From Baylisascaris procyonis (lineage: Eukaryota > Nematoda > Chromadorea > Rhabditida > Ascarididae): a stretch of DNA of 64,000 nucleotides. Location of the stretch: positions 124,001-188,000 of the forward strand of contig JAZARR010000212.1 in the NCBI GenBank assembly GCA_037389465.1, read 5' to 3'. Made by a program: the position numbers and the translations under genes. A model generated the notes under the pieces. The model was not told where the DNA came from. It made no database searches and worked only from the letters and a program-made list of their open reading frames with translations. Shown here piece after piece: positions 1 to 13,672 of this stretch (positions are counted from its first letter, which is position 1; each line of letters opens with the position of its first letter).

Positions 1-680
1 GTTAAAGAAGTTAGAATTTAGAGTTCCTTAATAATTAAACTAATCAAATTTCACATCTCAGTCTTTCTCAGAGGCTGCCGAGAAGCACGTTGCACCTCAT
101 GACAGACACATACAGACAGACCGACAAAACATTGAGGTCATAAACAGCATTTTCCACTGGCATGCAAAAACAAACAGAAGCGAACAATGATAACAACAGC
201 AAACGGCTATTGAAATTTCAATGTTGAGCGTCACCATGAAAAGAGTCCCTATTTAAATAAGAAAAGTTCTTTCGCCCATTACACTCCCACCAATCTTTCA
301 CGTGATCAAGCCTAGGTTGAGTACATCATGTTATATTAAAGCGGATCAAAACTAGTTAGGTTCGACGTGTTATGATTTGCTGTGTGAGAATAAGAAAGAA
401 AATGTGGACCTCACATCGAATTTCCACCAACGAGGATAAGTGGACCATATTTGTTCCCAACAAGGTGACTTAGTTGCGACCTCTTTGGGCCCGAAATCGA
501 GCTGCTGCAAATTGCGATTATGACCGCTGGTGGGAGCAGATAAACTCATTTGCCCTGGAAAGAGCGAACAAGCAGTGGCTCGCTCTTCGATCAATCACAA
601 AAATGGGCACTCAGCAAATGGCAAAAATGGACAATCACCAAAGCACCTTTCTAGTAAGCTCGCAGAGTGCACATCACAGG
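1..680. other. Sequence downstream of gly-2, no gene seen
   Basis: This stretch lies beyond the gly-2 stop codon and should include its 3' UTR. I see no coding exon with splice sites, no RNA gene and no clear AATAAA signal on the minus strand. The overlapping open frames at 370-720 are short, mutually conflicting and unlike any family I recognise. Confidence 0.5.
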
Positions 681-3600
681 TTATAAGCAAAGTGAACAGA
701 GGGCAATTTGGCCAGGAATGAAGTCCCTGCATGGGCAAATACGCTGAATTTGATCACTTCGAGGCACAGAAGCACAACTGAAAAGCATCCGTTCGGCCTG
801 CCTGTGGCAATTATATGGCGCCAACGGAGAAGCAACCAGCGTGATATGGTCACAATTCCCATTTCTGAAATGAAACAACGTTTCAGGTTTATATAAGTGT
901 CAAATCGATATATAGAACAAAGGCACGAATCATCAATATTACCTCAACTAGAACCGCAAATCAGCTCTTACAAGATGAGTTGAAATTGTCCTCACTTGTG
1001 CATTCAAAAAACATAGAACGATTCAGAAATCAGTGTCCCTCCTAAGCGTACTCTGAGCGATGATGAAAGCAGCAGCTGGAAAGCGCATAATACCATCCGT
1101 TTTTTTAATAATACCATTTTCGATCGACCAATAATAAGAAGTAATAAACAGAATCATCAATAAGAACAAAACGAATAGCGCACTGATATAGTAGCTGCTC
1201 TCATCTCTGTTTTTTTTTTTTTTTTTTTCTTTGACATCACTAACCAATCAAGGAAATAAAGTGTAACATAAACAATCATATATAGCAACTCTATGACTAC
1301 AAACTATCAACACAAGGTAAGTTATACCGAATCTACTCCATTTGTACATAAATTCTAAATTACTACATAAACTAGAAAAGTAATATGCTTATTTAGAGTA
1401 CAATCAGTAAAAAAATGAAACTGCCATATGCACTTAAAAGAGCTCTCAACAATGAATTAAAGAGAGCTCCTTCGATGATAATGAAATGGAAACTGCTTGA
1501 AGTTAAATCCATATTATCAAAAAGAATAAAAAAAAAAAAAAAAAAACAGAGATCTCTTGCAGAATCACAACTTCCTTGCTAACCATCCCAATTAAAACAA
1601 AATTGCCGTATAATAACGTACCTATTTATAACAGATTCGTGATCCACAACATCAAAAAAAAGAGCGTTCACAAACCAATCCTGAAAAGTAAGGCAATTTG
1701 TGTTTATATATGAGTTTGTGTTTATTTGTGTTTATAAGAGGACGATCAACTAGGCAGGTAAGTCGTTTACTTCAATTTTGTGAGTATTTGAGATGAAAGC
1801 TTCAGCAAAATCAGCCGAACTCACGATCAATTTCTAACTCTCAATTCAGAGTGGAGCAAGTATCACGAAATAAAAAAAAATAAAAACTATTAATCGAAAG
1901 ATTCTGGAAGAGTTAATAAAAATAATGTAAACAACCGCCATACTTCTTTATGCCTTTATTGGCTATCTAAGACACATATCCTCCCGTTATCTCAAATATC
2001 AAAGAATCCAAGATCACAGCCAAAGGAATGGTAGAAAACGAACACCTCCATATGAATCAATAAATTAATTGTAGGGCTGCGTTGGATTGTGGGAAGTGAA
2101 AAGGAATTTCGTTTAAATTCTTGCATCGCTTATTTGGCTATGCTTTTGCTGAAAACTTCAAAAATACAACAATTTCCTCTATAAAACATTTTATTATTTT
2201 TTCAATGAGTTTATAAAGGATTTATAATTGTAGAATTTGTCGGAACAAATCTCATTAAGGAAACTCTCTAAATGTTAGTCGATATCGACGACTCATAAAT
2301 GTTCATAATATTGAGAATTTCTGTACGACTTGAATGCCACGTTATTTGTCACTTCTTTTGCAGCCGAGCGAAATGTTATCTATGATATCGTTAACAGCTG
2401 AACAAATATTATTCATCTTTTCTTCAACAGCCGAGAAAAATCTTTTTTCTTTGATAATCGAACAAAAGCAGATATTTTTATGCAAATTTTGCAAAAGTAT
2501 AATACGGCTACCTGTTTGCGCATTGAGTAGTTTCGAATCACGGCCCAGGAAAGCTATATTGCATAAAAATTTCATTCAGCACCTTAAAACAATGACCACC
2601 TAAGCACTATTTCGTTCCCATTGTTCATCTTCTCAATGATCGAATAAGAGTTGAAAAAATTTTTTGACCGCGGATTTGGGGGTGCAGCATGCTTTGCAAC
2701 AAAATATGTTCTTTGGTAACAATAAGCGTTGTGCTTTTGGAAGATGTGTACAGCAACTATGCAGAACAAGTAAAATTATAAAAAATGCATATCATAACAC
2801 TCAGCTTGGGTGATCTTAGAAAATAAAAATTAACCTCACCATGCTCACTACAAGCTTTCTCACACGATTGCGATCGATTAGCATAGACGATATGTGCAGC
2901 GCTAAGTGGTGGGAAATTGGAGGTTGAGCAGAAATTTTGTTTGTTGACAAGCACATTGACCCGTTGCAACATACCACTCGTCGTGAATTCGAATGGTAAA
3001 TAAGGCGTCGGCTGAAGCAGAAGTGACATTTGAAATCACACAACGAACACGTGCCATGCGATATGCACAACACGAGTCTCAGGAAAGGTGAAACGAGGCG
3101 TACAAACATACAGAAAATATGGTGATATTTCATTGTAACTGCGTCATTTCGGGGTGTAAAGTTTAGTTACTTTTCGAAGGAACGAATATTTCCAATATAC
3201 ACTTCCGCTGTGCAGTTGACACATCGGCAGATCCCCTTTCATCCCTAATTGGAATATGAAAACTTTCAAACTGCTTTCTTATTCAACTCAACATCAACAA
3301 GTCTTTGTTTCGATCATTTGCTACACAAATGCACATAATCATAAATCACCCTCGACCTCTGTTCAGAATATTAGTGACCGTTTCGTAAGAAAAAAACTTT
3401 TAATGAATACAACAAGAGAAAACCTTCGAACTCAGAGCTTCTTTCATCGCTTCTTCAACATTGTGCATATCCGTTACGTCGACTGTGATCACGTGTGGAC
3501 GGCCAATGAATCTCTCGACGTATGGATTCTGACTGGTCAACTGCAAAAGAGGTTCGTTCAATGAAACGACTAAAACTGAACAGTCGAAGCAGAGATGTGA

Positions 3601-6600
3601 CTAGGAGGAAAGGAAGGAACGAATGGGCAACTACCATCTCCCTAAATTTAACAGATTGCGTCGAATGAAAACAGTACAGCAGATCGAAGATAGAAGAAAG
3701 ATAGCAAAAATAGTATGAGATCCTCTATCCCCATTTGAAGAGTCTAATGACGCTCTTGTGTTGAAGCATGAATCACAATTTTCGAATGGAATGCAAATAA
3801 ATCAGTTTACAAGCGAAAACTCTACGGTAAATTTGCTTTACTCTTTGAATGGAGCACCCTACAATCAATCCATTATACTGCTTCTAAAAAAACTTTAGAA
3901 AGAAGCAACGGTCAGCTCACTTCAACTGCTAACAAGCACAAAAAGCTGCAAATTGAAGAACAATTAATCACCAAGTATTGATCAATGCAACATTTGAGAA
4001 AGTTTACTATTCTGCCTCCAACCCCTGCAAGCTATATTTTCATACCTCATGAAGACTGAAAATCAGCTGTTTCTTCTTAAAACACTTCAAGGGATCAGTA
4101 GAATTAAACGACTAGCATAACATCCAGCTAACATTGAATATCCACAAAATTTGATTGCTGCATAAGAAGTCAGCCAGTATAAGTGTCCGATCAAAGCGTT
4201 AATTTCTACTTGATTTTTCCATACTTTTCACTTGTTATAGTTTGCGGGAAAACGAAACAACATCAGCCCTTCCTCCATGCGTTTCATCTTTTGAAGTAGT
4301 CCATTTTCCTGCTCCATTGCTGGAGTTGGGCACAAATAACTTATTGGTTTTCAGTGATTAGCAAGCAATTGTTGAATTGCTGACAAATACGTTGAGACAA
4401 ATCGACAACTACCGACGATTGAAAATCAATTTCAAGTGAAGCAATTCTGAAGTTATATAAAGTATTCGCGAATCCCTCGCCCTCTTTTTACAGTAAGACA
4501 TCGAACAACAGGCGAGAAATGCTCTAGTTGCTGATCCGCATCCTGTAGACGCATTACAACTCCAGAATAGCTCAAACTATTCTGCAACTTCATTCTTTGA
4601 ATATATAGTGGCATATATGATGACTTGAAGAGCCAGAACATCTTTAATGAACCACCTCAACCTGTTCACTAATATTACCGAACAATGTGTTAATATATTA
4701 CCACTGCAATTATTTCAATCAAACAATTGAATACCTGATACCACACATACCTCACGGAGGGTTGGTTTTTCCTCGAAAAAAGCATAAGACTTGCGTGACT
4801 TCGGAGGCTGGAATGCCGGATTGATAAAGACTGCGCCATTCGCAATCGCTTCCAATGGGGCTGGGCCCTCAAGCGGGAATCCCAATCCTAAGAACACCTT
4901 CACCCTTCGAAGCAATGAGTGTAATTCAAAGCCGGAGAGCAATCCGTGATTGATTACCGATCGGCCCCTCGGTTCCGCTGCATCGGCCACTGTTGCATGA
5001 AGCTGACTAAACTGCGCCACTTTATCAAGCAGTTCGTCCGAACCATTCCACATGTATATCTCCTTCCCATACACCTAAACAATTTGTCATGCGGGCAGAT
5101 ATTGCAGACAGAACAACAAATGCAGCTATAATAATAGCACGAAAACAATCACAGAGAAATGCATTTAGCAGAAACGCTAAGCCTGAATAGCGTTCTGATG
5201 GAAGTAATTCTTATTCGGGAAAAAGAGAGCATTTTTTTTTGGGGGGGGGGGGGCTTACATGTTCTCGATGGAACTGAAAGATAATATTATTCATTAGAAG
5301 CGTTCTAACCTATTTCTTTACGAAACACGGAACCGACCTTAAGCAAATAAGCAAATGTCTTATAAAAGACTCAGCGCATTCCTTATGGGATGCAAAAGAA
5401 CATATTTGCATTTCTTGTCCCTTTTATGAAATGATAAAATAACTTTCAAAACAAACAGCGGGAATAAAAAAGGCGTCCGTCGATAGCGACATGTATCATT
5501 CATGCTTTACTCTCCCATAACAAAAAAGGAATGATACGATCAACGACATATACGATATGGACTCCAATGAAATGGAATAGAATTTCTCATATCTTAGAGG
5601 TTACTAAGTAGATTTACTACATTTTTTGATTTATACAAGAAATCGGTATCTTTCTACCAACCAGCGAAAAATATTGCCTAAATCATCTCCGTGACAAAAA
5701 TAAGCTCCATTGTGACGAATAAGCAATGAAAATAACTTCAAGTTAGATCCTACCAACGTATCGTTCGTTCTTAGCGAGGATTCGTTCACGCTATGCGTTT
5801 CGACAACAAAGCCAAGGAACGTATTGTCGTCGGTGTGTGGGTACATGGTCATGAACTGTTGAAGCTCGAGACCGCTCCCTCCCCATGGATTGCTTCGACC
5901 TCCAAGTTCAGCCTTATGCGACAAGAAGTAGGACTGCAAGTTGAACTCCGCATGTGTTCCAAAAGAATCGAGTACCCGCAACAAGCACCTGTAAGGACAT
6001 TTTACTTAAGCAGTTGAACAAATGCAGAGAGCGCTTTCGCAGGAGTATTATATTCGGACAAATGTTTTTGTGTATGTTGGCGTACCGGCTCGTAAGCTCA
6101 CTTGCTGAATCAAGCACACGGCGATACCGAAAAGTATTCGAATCTAACGATCGGAGTACGCAGTAAGTCAGCGGGTGAGTAAAAGGCCGGCAACCTAGAG
6201 ACAGCACATTTAAGTCTCATATGAACAAAACTATTTTTCTGTGCAGTTGAAACACATCATTTCAACAGCAACTATGTCCTTAGTTTATAGCTATTATCAG
6301 AACATGCTTCAAGGCGCTGTTCGCTGGATAGGCAAACAGTAACTTCAGTCAACAGCAAAATACTACATGCCAAAAGATTATTATGAAGAAGATTTCAGGA
6401 TGGTGAAATGAGGTTATTGGCTCGGGTGATCTAAAGAGAACAGTGGTCAAAAACACCTTTTTTTAGAATCCTTTTTTCACTTCCGGTGTAAAACGAGAAA
6501 ATTTTTAGGGGAAATTGGACAATTTTCTTGCATTACGTGGAAAAGAAAAAAGATCGCTTTTTTGCATTTTCCATCTAGCTTGAACGAAGTTAAACAGGGA

Positions 6601-9600
6601 ACAGATAAGTTCACAAAACGTCCATTTTGACAGGTGACAAAACCAAACAAAAAAAAAATCTTTTCTTTCTGCGCAGCTGTACAATCCATCTTGGAAAAGC
6701 GGCTGAAAATTGAGTAACGCACTTTGCCTCTCGCTTACAAACAAACCACAAACTTCACAAACGTCAACCTCCAAGCTCACCTCAACGAATCACAACAGCT
6801 TATAGTCATCTTTTCTAATTAGCCAATCAGGAATATATATAAAGAATGTGGAAAAATTCACTACTTCCAAAAAAAGACAAATATTGTCTCAAAGAGATAA
6901 AATTGCGAGTAATAATAATTGAAAAAAGGCTTATGTTCAAAGCTTTTATAACGACTATTTTCTATGCCAGAGTAATCAGAGAACCTTATCATTTCAAAAA
7001 AAAATTTTTTTTTGCAAGAGGCACCTGTTTTCCAGAAAGAAGCGTTTCATCTCACGACGCATATAACGCACACCAACGATATCTGTGAAGATGAGGTGCA
7101 AACTTTCACTCGACGCAGTGTTACACGGTGTCATCTCCGTGAAGTTAGCCAAATTGCTGCAAAGCAGTCCTTAAACTGTACCTTAGAAAATGTCTCATCT
7201 CTTCTGCAAAGTAGTAAAATTGTATCTCAACATATGCTTCATTTTTTCTATGCAAACAGCAAAAATACTAAATCGCTTCAGTGCTCACCTCATAATGCCA
7301 AAAAATTTCAGCAACATCAACATGATAAACATCCAACAAGGCTGGAACATGGCTCTGTAAGAGATTCAATTTTGTATCAGATAAAAGAAAGCCCCATTTA
7401 AAGACTTCGTTGAAAAATGTCGATGAAATAAACGAACCCTTCTGCAGGGAATTAATGAAAGCATTCAACGATAATAGACAATCTTTTAGCTTAGGTGAGA
7501 CGGTGGGTGAGAGAAAGAAAGGCAATCCTCAAAGAAACATATGTAAAGCTTCAAAAGCACACATTTCAAAAAAGTCTGAGAGTCGTAAGCAAATGTTTTG
7601 TCAGGATACTGAACGAATATAAGGGATGGCGTGTCAACGATAGGGCCTTACAACTATGAAAGGGATTCGAGACAAACGGACTTCAGTGAACTTATGGACA
7701 GCGCAAAGCAAAACGCGATGTGTGCGAGTGACCTCAAAAGAAGTTTCGTTGCTGCAGTGAATCTTTGACCGGATCGAAGTGAAACGCTTTCAACTGAGAA
7801 TAAAACCCTCGACCGCAATTTGAAATTCATCTTCTAGCACTAAACAAAGTGCATAATTGTTTGCAATAAATGTGGTGAAATAAAAGCGATGATTTCAATA
7901 TTGTTGGCCAATAAATTTATGAAAATTTTATAAAGAAAAATATATGAAAAACGTTAAAAGTTTTATACTGAAATAATATTGAGGCAAAATCCTTTATGCG
8001 TACAACGTCAGTATAGACCCAGATGAATATGTTTCTTCGAGAAAACGAAGTTAAGCAAAGAAAAGAAAGAACAATTTTTTAAGGCAAAAGCAGAAATCAT
8101 GTGAGTATGAGCAGAGACGCAATAGACGAAGGAAGTGATTAATTTGAATTTTTAAATTTGAAGATATGCAAGTTTTTCTTAAATACTGCAGCATTCTTCC
8201 TAGTTCTCAAGATTGAAACAAACGATGCAGCTGAAAAATGAACGACGTCGAGACATCAACATGTAGTTGCCGAGCTTTAACATTTATTGTCTAATATTTG
8301 TAGTATTTGCAAGACGTATCGAGGAATTGCCTCAATTCCAGCGCGCCTTCCTTAAGCAACATCCAATAATCACAGTGCTAATCGAAAATATCGATAAAAT
8401 CTGTACCATGATTGAATCACAGAAACAAGAGTTCATACTAGACCTAGACTTTGCTTGAGTTTATAAATCAATTGGTCTGCATTTAGTGCTACAAAATGAA
8501 ATGATTGATAACTCCGACTGAAAAAGAACATTAAAATTTCGTATACAATGAACGGTTGAAAAAATAAGAACGAAAAGATGCTTAGTAATAACGCAATAAT
8601 GTAATAAACTTCAGTCTGCCATGTACGTTCGTGCTAAATTATATGCGAAAACTACCGATTTCATAAATAGAATAATACGAATAAAACGACACTAAACCGA
8701 CCTTTTAAACGTAACAGATTCGGTGGAGATAAATAAATTGTGACCAAGGACGTAGAGTGCTGAAATGAGATCCGACCACTGAACCAATTCTCCTAGAGGA
8801 CCACCACCAGTCGACTTCTCACCAAATTTAAAACCCGCTTCCTTCGATAAAAAACCCATATGAACGACCACCTGAAGTATTCAAACTCTATTTTATACTC
8901 ATTACTCTACTGAAGGGTGCAGCTCACAAGTTCACATATGGCAAACGATCGTTTCCCTTATTATAAAATGATATAAATTGAAAATGCCCGTTCAAAGATC
9001 GCCTCGAAAACTATTGCCATTTAGGCTCTCTTTCTGATTCACTGTTGCCAATTCCTTCTCTTCTAAAACAGGATATAAAAAAACTAGAGAAAAGAAAAAC
9101 TCAGAAGCGAAGTTATAGATTATTTGTTTATCCTTCAGCTATCCTGGATGAAATACTCTACAGTGCTATATGCAAATTTATTTTAAGTGAAATGCTTGAA
9201 AAAATGAAGCTACTCAATCTACGACAACTTTGCTCATAAAATGCGGCCAATCTTAACTATCAGGGTAAAATTTTAAGTCATTTCTACCGCCTATCTCTCT
9301 TTCAATAAACAGCACAAGTTGCATGATGCAAACATAATGTGACATTGTAGAAGCATTAAACAAAGCAACTATTTCAATTAACCAACCGTAAATAGTCTAA
9401 AAACTCATCAACTCCATAGCTTAATTCGACAGCTACAATTTAATAATGTTGCTTCATTATAGAATCGACAGACAGCTAGCTGTCTGAAGAAGAAGCTATG
9501 ACATATTTATTTCTTAAATTCAACATCAACTTCCACTCGCACTTCCATCTATAACTGATACTCGCCCTAAAGACCTCAAACAAGAAAGAAAAAACAAAGA

Positions 9601-12600
9601 AATGAGTACAAACAAAATAGAGTGCTGAAAAAAAAGAGAAGCAGCAACGAACAAAAAAAAGAAGCACATACGTTTAGTCTACGCCTGTGCTGCAAACTTT
9701 TTGGCCATCGCAATAAGTTGTAGTCGAAAGAGTGCAGCCATTTCGGCCATAAGCGAGAAATTCGTTCTTTGATGAATTTATAATTCACATCGCTATCATA
9801 CATCAATTTCAATAAACCGCTTAGATTGCGCTGAACCTGAAACAGTTGAAACTGCGATGCATCGGTAGAAATTATCGCTTACACAAAAATATCGTTTTTT
9901 TCTCATTTAAAGCCCCATGGGGTTAACTGTTCTCGCAGTTTCGCAATATCGATGCATAAGCACACCCCACGATAGCTTCCAATATTCGACAGAAAATTGC
10001 ACGAAGTAATTCTACTAAATTCGGATTCGAGAGTAGGACAAACGTCATTAGTGATTTTTAAAATATCGATATATAGTTGAGATGGGAACACATCGAGGAG
10101 AAGCCTTATGAACTGGCGGATAAGATACGTACATAGTGTGTGCAGCGACACTCTGTGCACAATTTGATAAGCCTACATCAGAAATTACAACTAAAATACG
10201 GTGAGAAAAACCACAGAGAAACAGGAAAGTATTTAGTTCGCAGAAAACGTCATTAATCGAATGAAAAGAATTAATAAAAATGCAACCATTACTTTTAGAC
10301 GGCCACAGATTGGGGAGCAACGCATTTTGTGAGACTTCTCTAATTATAAAAACGAAGGGAAGTATTGCCCTCGGATCCTCTAACTATTAAATGCTCGAGG
10401 TGTATATAATATATTTAATGATGTTTTGAAAATTTTGTTTGTGATTCGAGATATTGGACAAGAAAAAAAAAGATTGGCGATAAAAAAGGCTTTAAAAGAC
10501 GATTACAAAACAAAAATAGAGATAGGCCGAATTAGAAATTAAATATTGCCTAAAATGTCATTTAATAGAATCGCAAAGAAGCGCCAATAGGTATGTTTAA
10601 ACATTTGCCAATGAAGGCAAAAAGAACTGAAGTAAACAATGAGAACCTTTGCAGAAGGGAATGAAATGGATCGTTTCGTTCCGATAGAACGTTTGCGCCA
10701 CTCCAACATTGGACAATGGTCTTCCACTTCGGATAAATAGATGACAAAAGAACACAGTGAACCATCGACGCCATGTTCAGCATAGCAAGAATGTGATTTC
10801 CAACCCTCTTTCATCCATTGCAGTTTCGATGCACAACCCCGATAATTGGCAAGTGCAGTTGCCGGCAAATGGCAACTCTCGTTCAATAACATCCCTACAA
10901 ATATAGCTATCGGTAGGTGAGATTAAAACATGGTTATGTACTTATAACGATAAATAGACTGCTTTGCTCGTATTCACTTCATTCAGTTCAACATTAGATA
11001 TCGTTTATGAGTACTGTAAGTAGTGGTTTTTGAGCAAAATCGCTGGCATATTTTCCAGCCTCTATCCTTTCCATCTCCCTTGTTTTCCTGCAACCCAGTT
11101 TGGCTCTAACTATAAGGAAGCGATGAGAGAGAATATCTTGCTTTTCTTCTTTCCCCCACCACCGGCACAAATTTTTGAAAATGCGTTCAGAAAGAAGGCT
11201 TCAAGGTGGCAATACTGGCCCTAGTTTATTCTGTCATTCAGCTATGTGAGAAACAACTCAGTAACACTGTCACTCGTCTCCCCTCAACGTGTTTGTTGTG
11301 AAAGCACACTGAGCACAGTTCATCCCAAAACGTTTAAATATGACTTTTCTGCTGCAAATGTTGGTTGCCGAGTTGCGACTAAATAAATGACAGCATTAAA
11401 TGAAATGTGCAAATTGCCGTCCTCGGGAAGTTAAATTACCATTAAGAATAATTACATAATGAGGGAGTATCGCTACCTCTAAGCAACAAGTTGAAGCATC
11501 GTTAATGTTATTTGCCATATTGCCCCAAATTCAGTACGGATCAATTTTTAAAGCCATGAACGGCAGGCAAACGATTTAGCTGCCTTCCAAAAGGCGCAAC
11601 TAAACTATACTATATCTCGTTTTGAAGCTAAACAAAACAAGACTTCATTCATGCAATGCGGAGCTCTTACCAATTGCAAGCTGTATGAGATCTGCTCAGA
11701 GGTGTTTATGTTTCGCCACAGCATTGATCAACTTGCAAAGTGTTACGCAAATGAAACAAGTCATTCTTAACTAAAGCTAGCTGATGAATACGAAAGCCAT
11801 AATTTAAATAACCACTGGGGATGACTCTTTCCAACTTGCCGAAAACTTTAATAAAAAAACTATTTCACATGGAAGTTCAAAATAATGGGATAGATGGTTT
11901 GCATCTTATATTTGTCACAAATATTAAGAGAATGCCAAAGTCTTCCCCACCTATTTGGCGATCAATGGAAACAGATATCTAAACCATTAGCATTTTATCA
12001 GCAAAATGTCCATAGTATTTTATAAGCAGCCGGTGACGCTGTTTTCGAAAGAATTTCGCATATTATAATACAAGAAAAAGCTCCTTCAAGAACCTCTCAC
12101 CTCCAAAAACCTTCCTCAAATAGCCATTTTTTCAGCTGTTCTCTACTGTTCTCTGCCAAAATGATGGTGCAATAGACTCGATTGACATTGGTGCATAGTA
12201 CTGCTACAGCATAATGAATTAAATACGCCAGTTATGTCGAAATCAAAAATCACGCAGTGCCTTTAACATGGTACTGCCCAGACAGTCCAAACATTTAGGA
12301 CGGACGCTTCTATCGATTAAACAAAAAGTGGATCCTCGCATTCCCGGAAACATTTCCGGATCCGAGAAAATTGAAACGACGGCTACTTTATCCTACTTCT
12401 CCTAGAAAATCTCCTAGGCACTATTTTTCATCACAATTCAACAATCCACGGGAAGGATTATCAACCCACCGTCCTGTTGATTTAGTAATTCGCCTAAAAA
12501 ATTTCGTGTAGCTTGAATAAAATGAAAAAAAACAAACAAGGAACTTGATATATAAAACACAATTATCGTCTCCACAACAAAAAAATCGAAATTTTTGTCA

Positions 12601-13653
12601 TCCAATCAGTTGCCATTTACCTGCAAGCTTGAAGAAAACAAATAAGTTGAAAAAAACGAACGCTTTGCATGTTTCGAAATTGTCGCTGAATTGGCTCGAT
12701 TCACTCTAAGTTCATCAACGGCAGACATCAATGCTTCATTGTGCTTATGTGCGGCTTCCGAACCGTGATACTCGTAGATGGATGATTCATCGTCCTATAA
12801 ACAAACATTCCATATAAACATCACCTAAAGCAAACACTTATCACCTTCTAAAGCAAAAACGATAAAGGCAACATCCCGAGTAACAATCTAAAGCTGAGAC
12901 TATAATATAAGTTCGGAACAAGTTGGAAAGCATACCAGAAGCTTGCACTTTTGTATTCCATCTGCTTGACCAACCGATTTCACAGGTTGCCAAAAAAATA
13001 AACAATATGTAAAATATTGACGCAAACATCAACTTACTAAACATTTGTTTATCTGTAGCGCGGTCGATGTTCAATAAAAAATCCTCCGCTGATTTTTTCT
13101 AACGATAAATGTCGACGATTCTTTTCGAAGCTGATAGAACAACGAAAAAGCTCCTATTCGTATTCTCAATATGATTCGCCATTATAAATGCAGAACTTTT
13201 TAGTTCAGCCGGTTGGAACTACCGAACAGACAAATAGGCAAACACACGCTTTCGCCACAATGTGCTCTGGGAAGCGAATATGCAAGCCGAAAGGTATAAG
13301 CTGGTATAAGCTTGCTCATGTGTCGTCAGCTTCGAAAATATTCTTATCTTCGTCATCGATATGCTACCACTCAAAAGCCTTATCCGCTCATCGATTATCA
13401 TGAATTCGTACACGACACATGATTAAAGGTCAAACAATAGTGAACAAATGAAGAGATTTTAAAAAAAAAATGAAACAACCTGAAAAACGGTGAAATCTGG
13501 CACAGTGTAGAGATCACCTTCCACAATGGCAGCAGAAATATAGATTAACACCAAAACCCAAACGAAGGAAATTAACAGCAAAGAAACAAGCAGTCGTTTC
13601 TTAAGGATTTTTAAAAAGTCTTGCGGTAGTGATTTGAGTGGGGCCGCAATCAT
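681..13653 (-). CDS. gly-2: Alpha-1,6-mannosylglycoprotein 6-beta-N-acetylglucosaminyltransferase V (GnT-V, GT18)
   Basis: Golgi enzyme that adds beta-1,6-GlcNAc from UDP-GlcNAc to the alpha-1,6 mannose of complex N-glycans. Exons read on the minus strand: 13653-13480, 12794-12621, 10894-10647, 9836-9672, 8871 to about 8702, 7354-7289, 5988-5754, 5074-4751, 3540-3424, 3011-2835 and 864-681. Exon 1 gives a type II anchor: a short basic tail, then a hydrophobic stretch at residues 21-44. Diagnostic family blocks include LQWMKEGWKSHSCYAEHGVD, GGGPLGELVQWSDLISALYV, LLRVLDSFGT, GLGFPLEGPAPLEAIANG, NPYVERFIGRPHV and the C-terminal ICPCRDFIPGQIALC. Listed exons sum to about 678 residues, close to the family (about 670-740). 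Phase mismatches show small exons still missing at 12620-10895 (3n+1) and 2834-865 (about 25 residues), with likely others near 8.7-7.4 kb and 7.3-6.0 kb. The first ATG follows a splice acceptor by 15 bases. Confidence 0.96.
5232..5253. repeat. T9-G13 homopolymer junction
   Basis: Nine T followed by thirteen G in a gly-2 intron. A G-run this long is unusual in AT-rich nematode DNA and is prone to length error in sequencing. Confidence 0.85.
8381..8500 (+). repeat. Diverged dispersed repeat, copy 1 (decayed coding relic)
   Basis: The plus-strand frame contains IESQKQEFILDLDFA, then a stop, then IGLHLVLQ. This matches copy 2 at 29150-29290 in both DNA (shared core GAATCACAGAA plus scattered identities) and peptide. 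It lies in a gly-2 intron, antisense to that gene. The in-frame stop and divergence suggest an old fragment of a mobile-element or retro-copied protein. I cannot name the family. Confidence 0.45.
9469..9486. repeat. Perfect 18-bp palindrome
   Basis: CAGACAGCTAGCTGTCTG equals its own reverse complement. It lies in a gly-2 intron. It could form a cruciform or hairpin, or be a symmetrical protein-binding site; no function is evident. Confidence 0.8.
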
Positions 13654-13668
13654 TCCCCATCGATTAAG

Positions 13669-13672
13669 CTGC
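13669..13672 (-). promoter_or_regulatory. Acceptor AG upstream of the gly-2 start (probable trans-splice site)
   Basis: On the minus strand a TTTTGCAG acceptor is followed by 15 bases and then the ATG at 13653-13651. No upstream coding exon is visible. In nematodes this suggests spliced-leader addition. A 5' UTR intron would look the same. Confidence 0.55.

Noticed and set aside
1023..1247. A minus-strand frame with a hydrophobic stretch and poly-Lys
   Set aside because: The Lys run comes from a homopolymer. It lies in the last gly-2 intron and does not supply the missing phase.
2342..2575. Minus-strand segment with LCNIAFLGRDSKLLN as the missing gly-2 exon
   Set aside because: It loosely resembles the expected Cys-containing segment, but an in-frame stop upstream and the wrong phase leave no usable acceptor.
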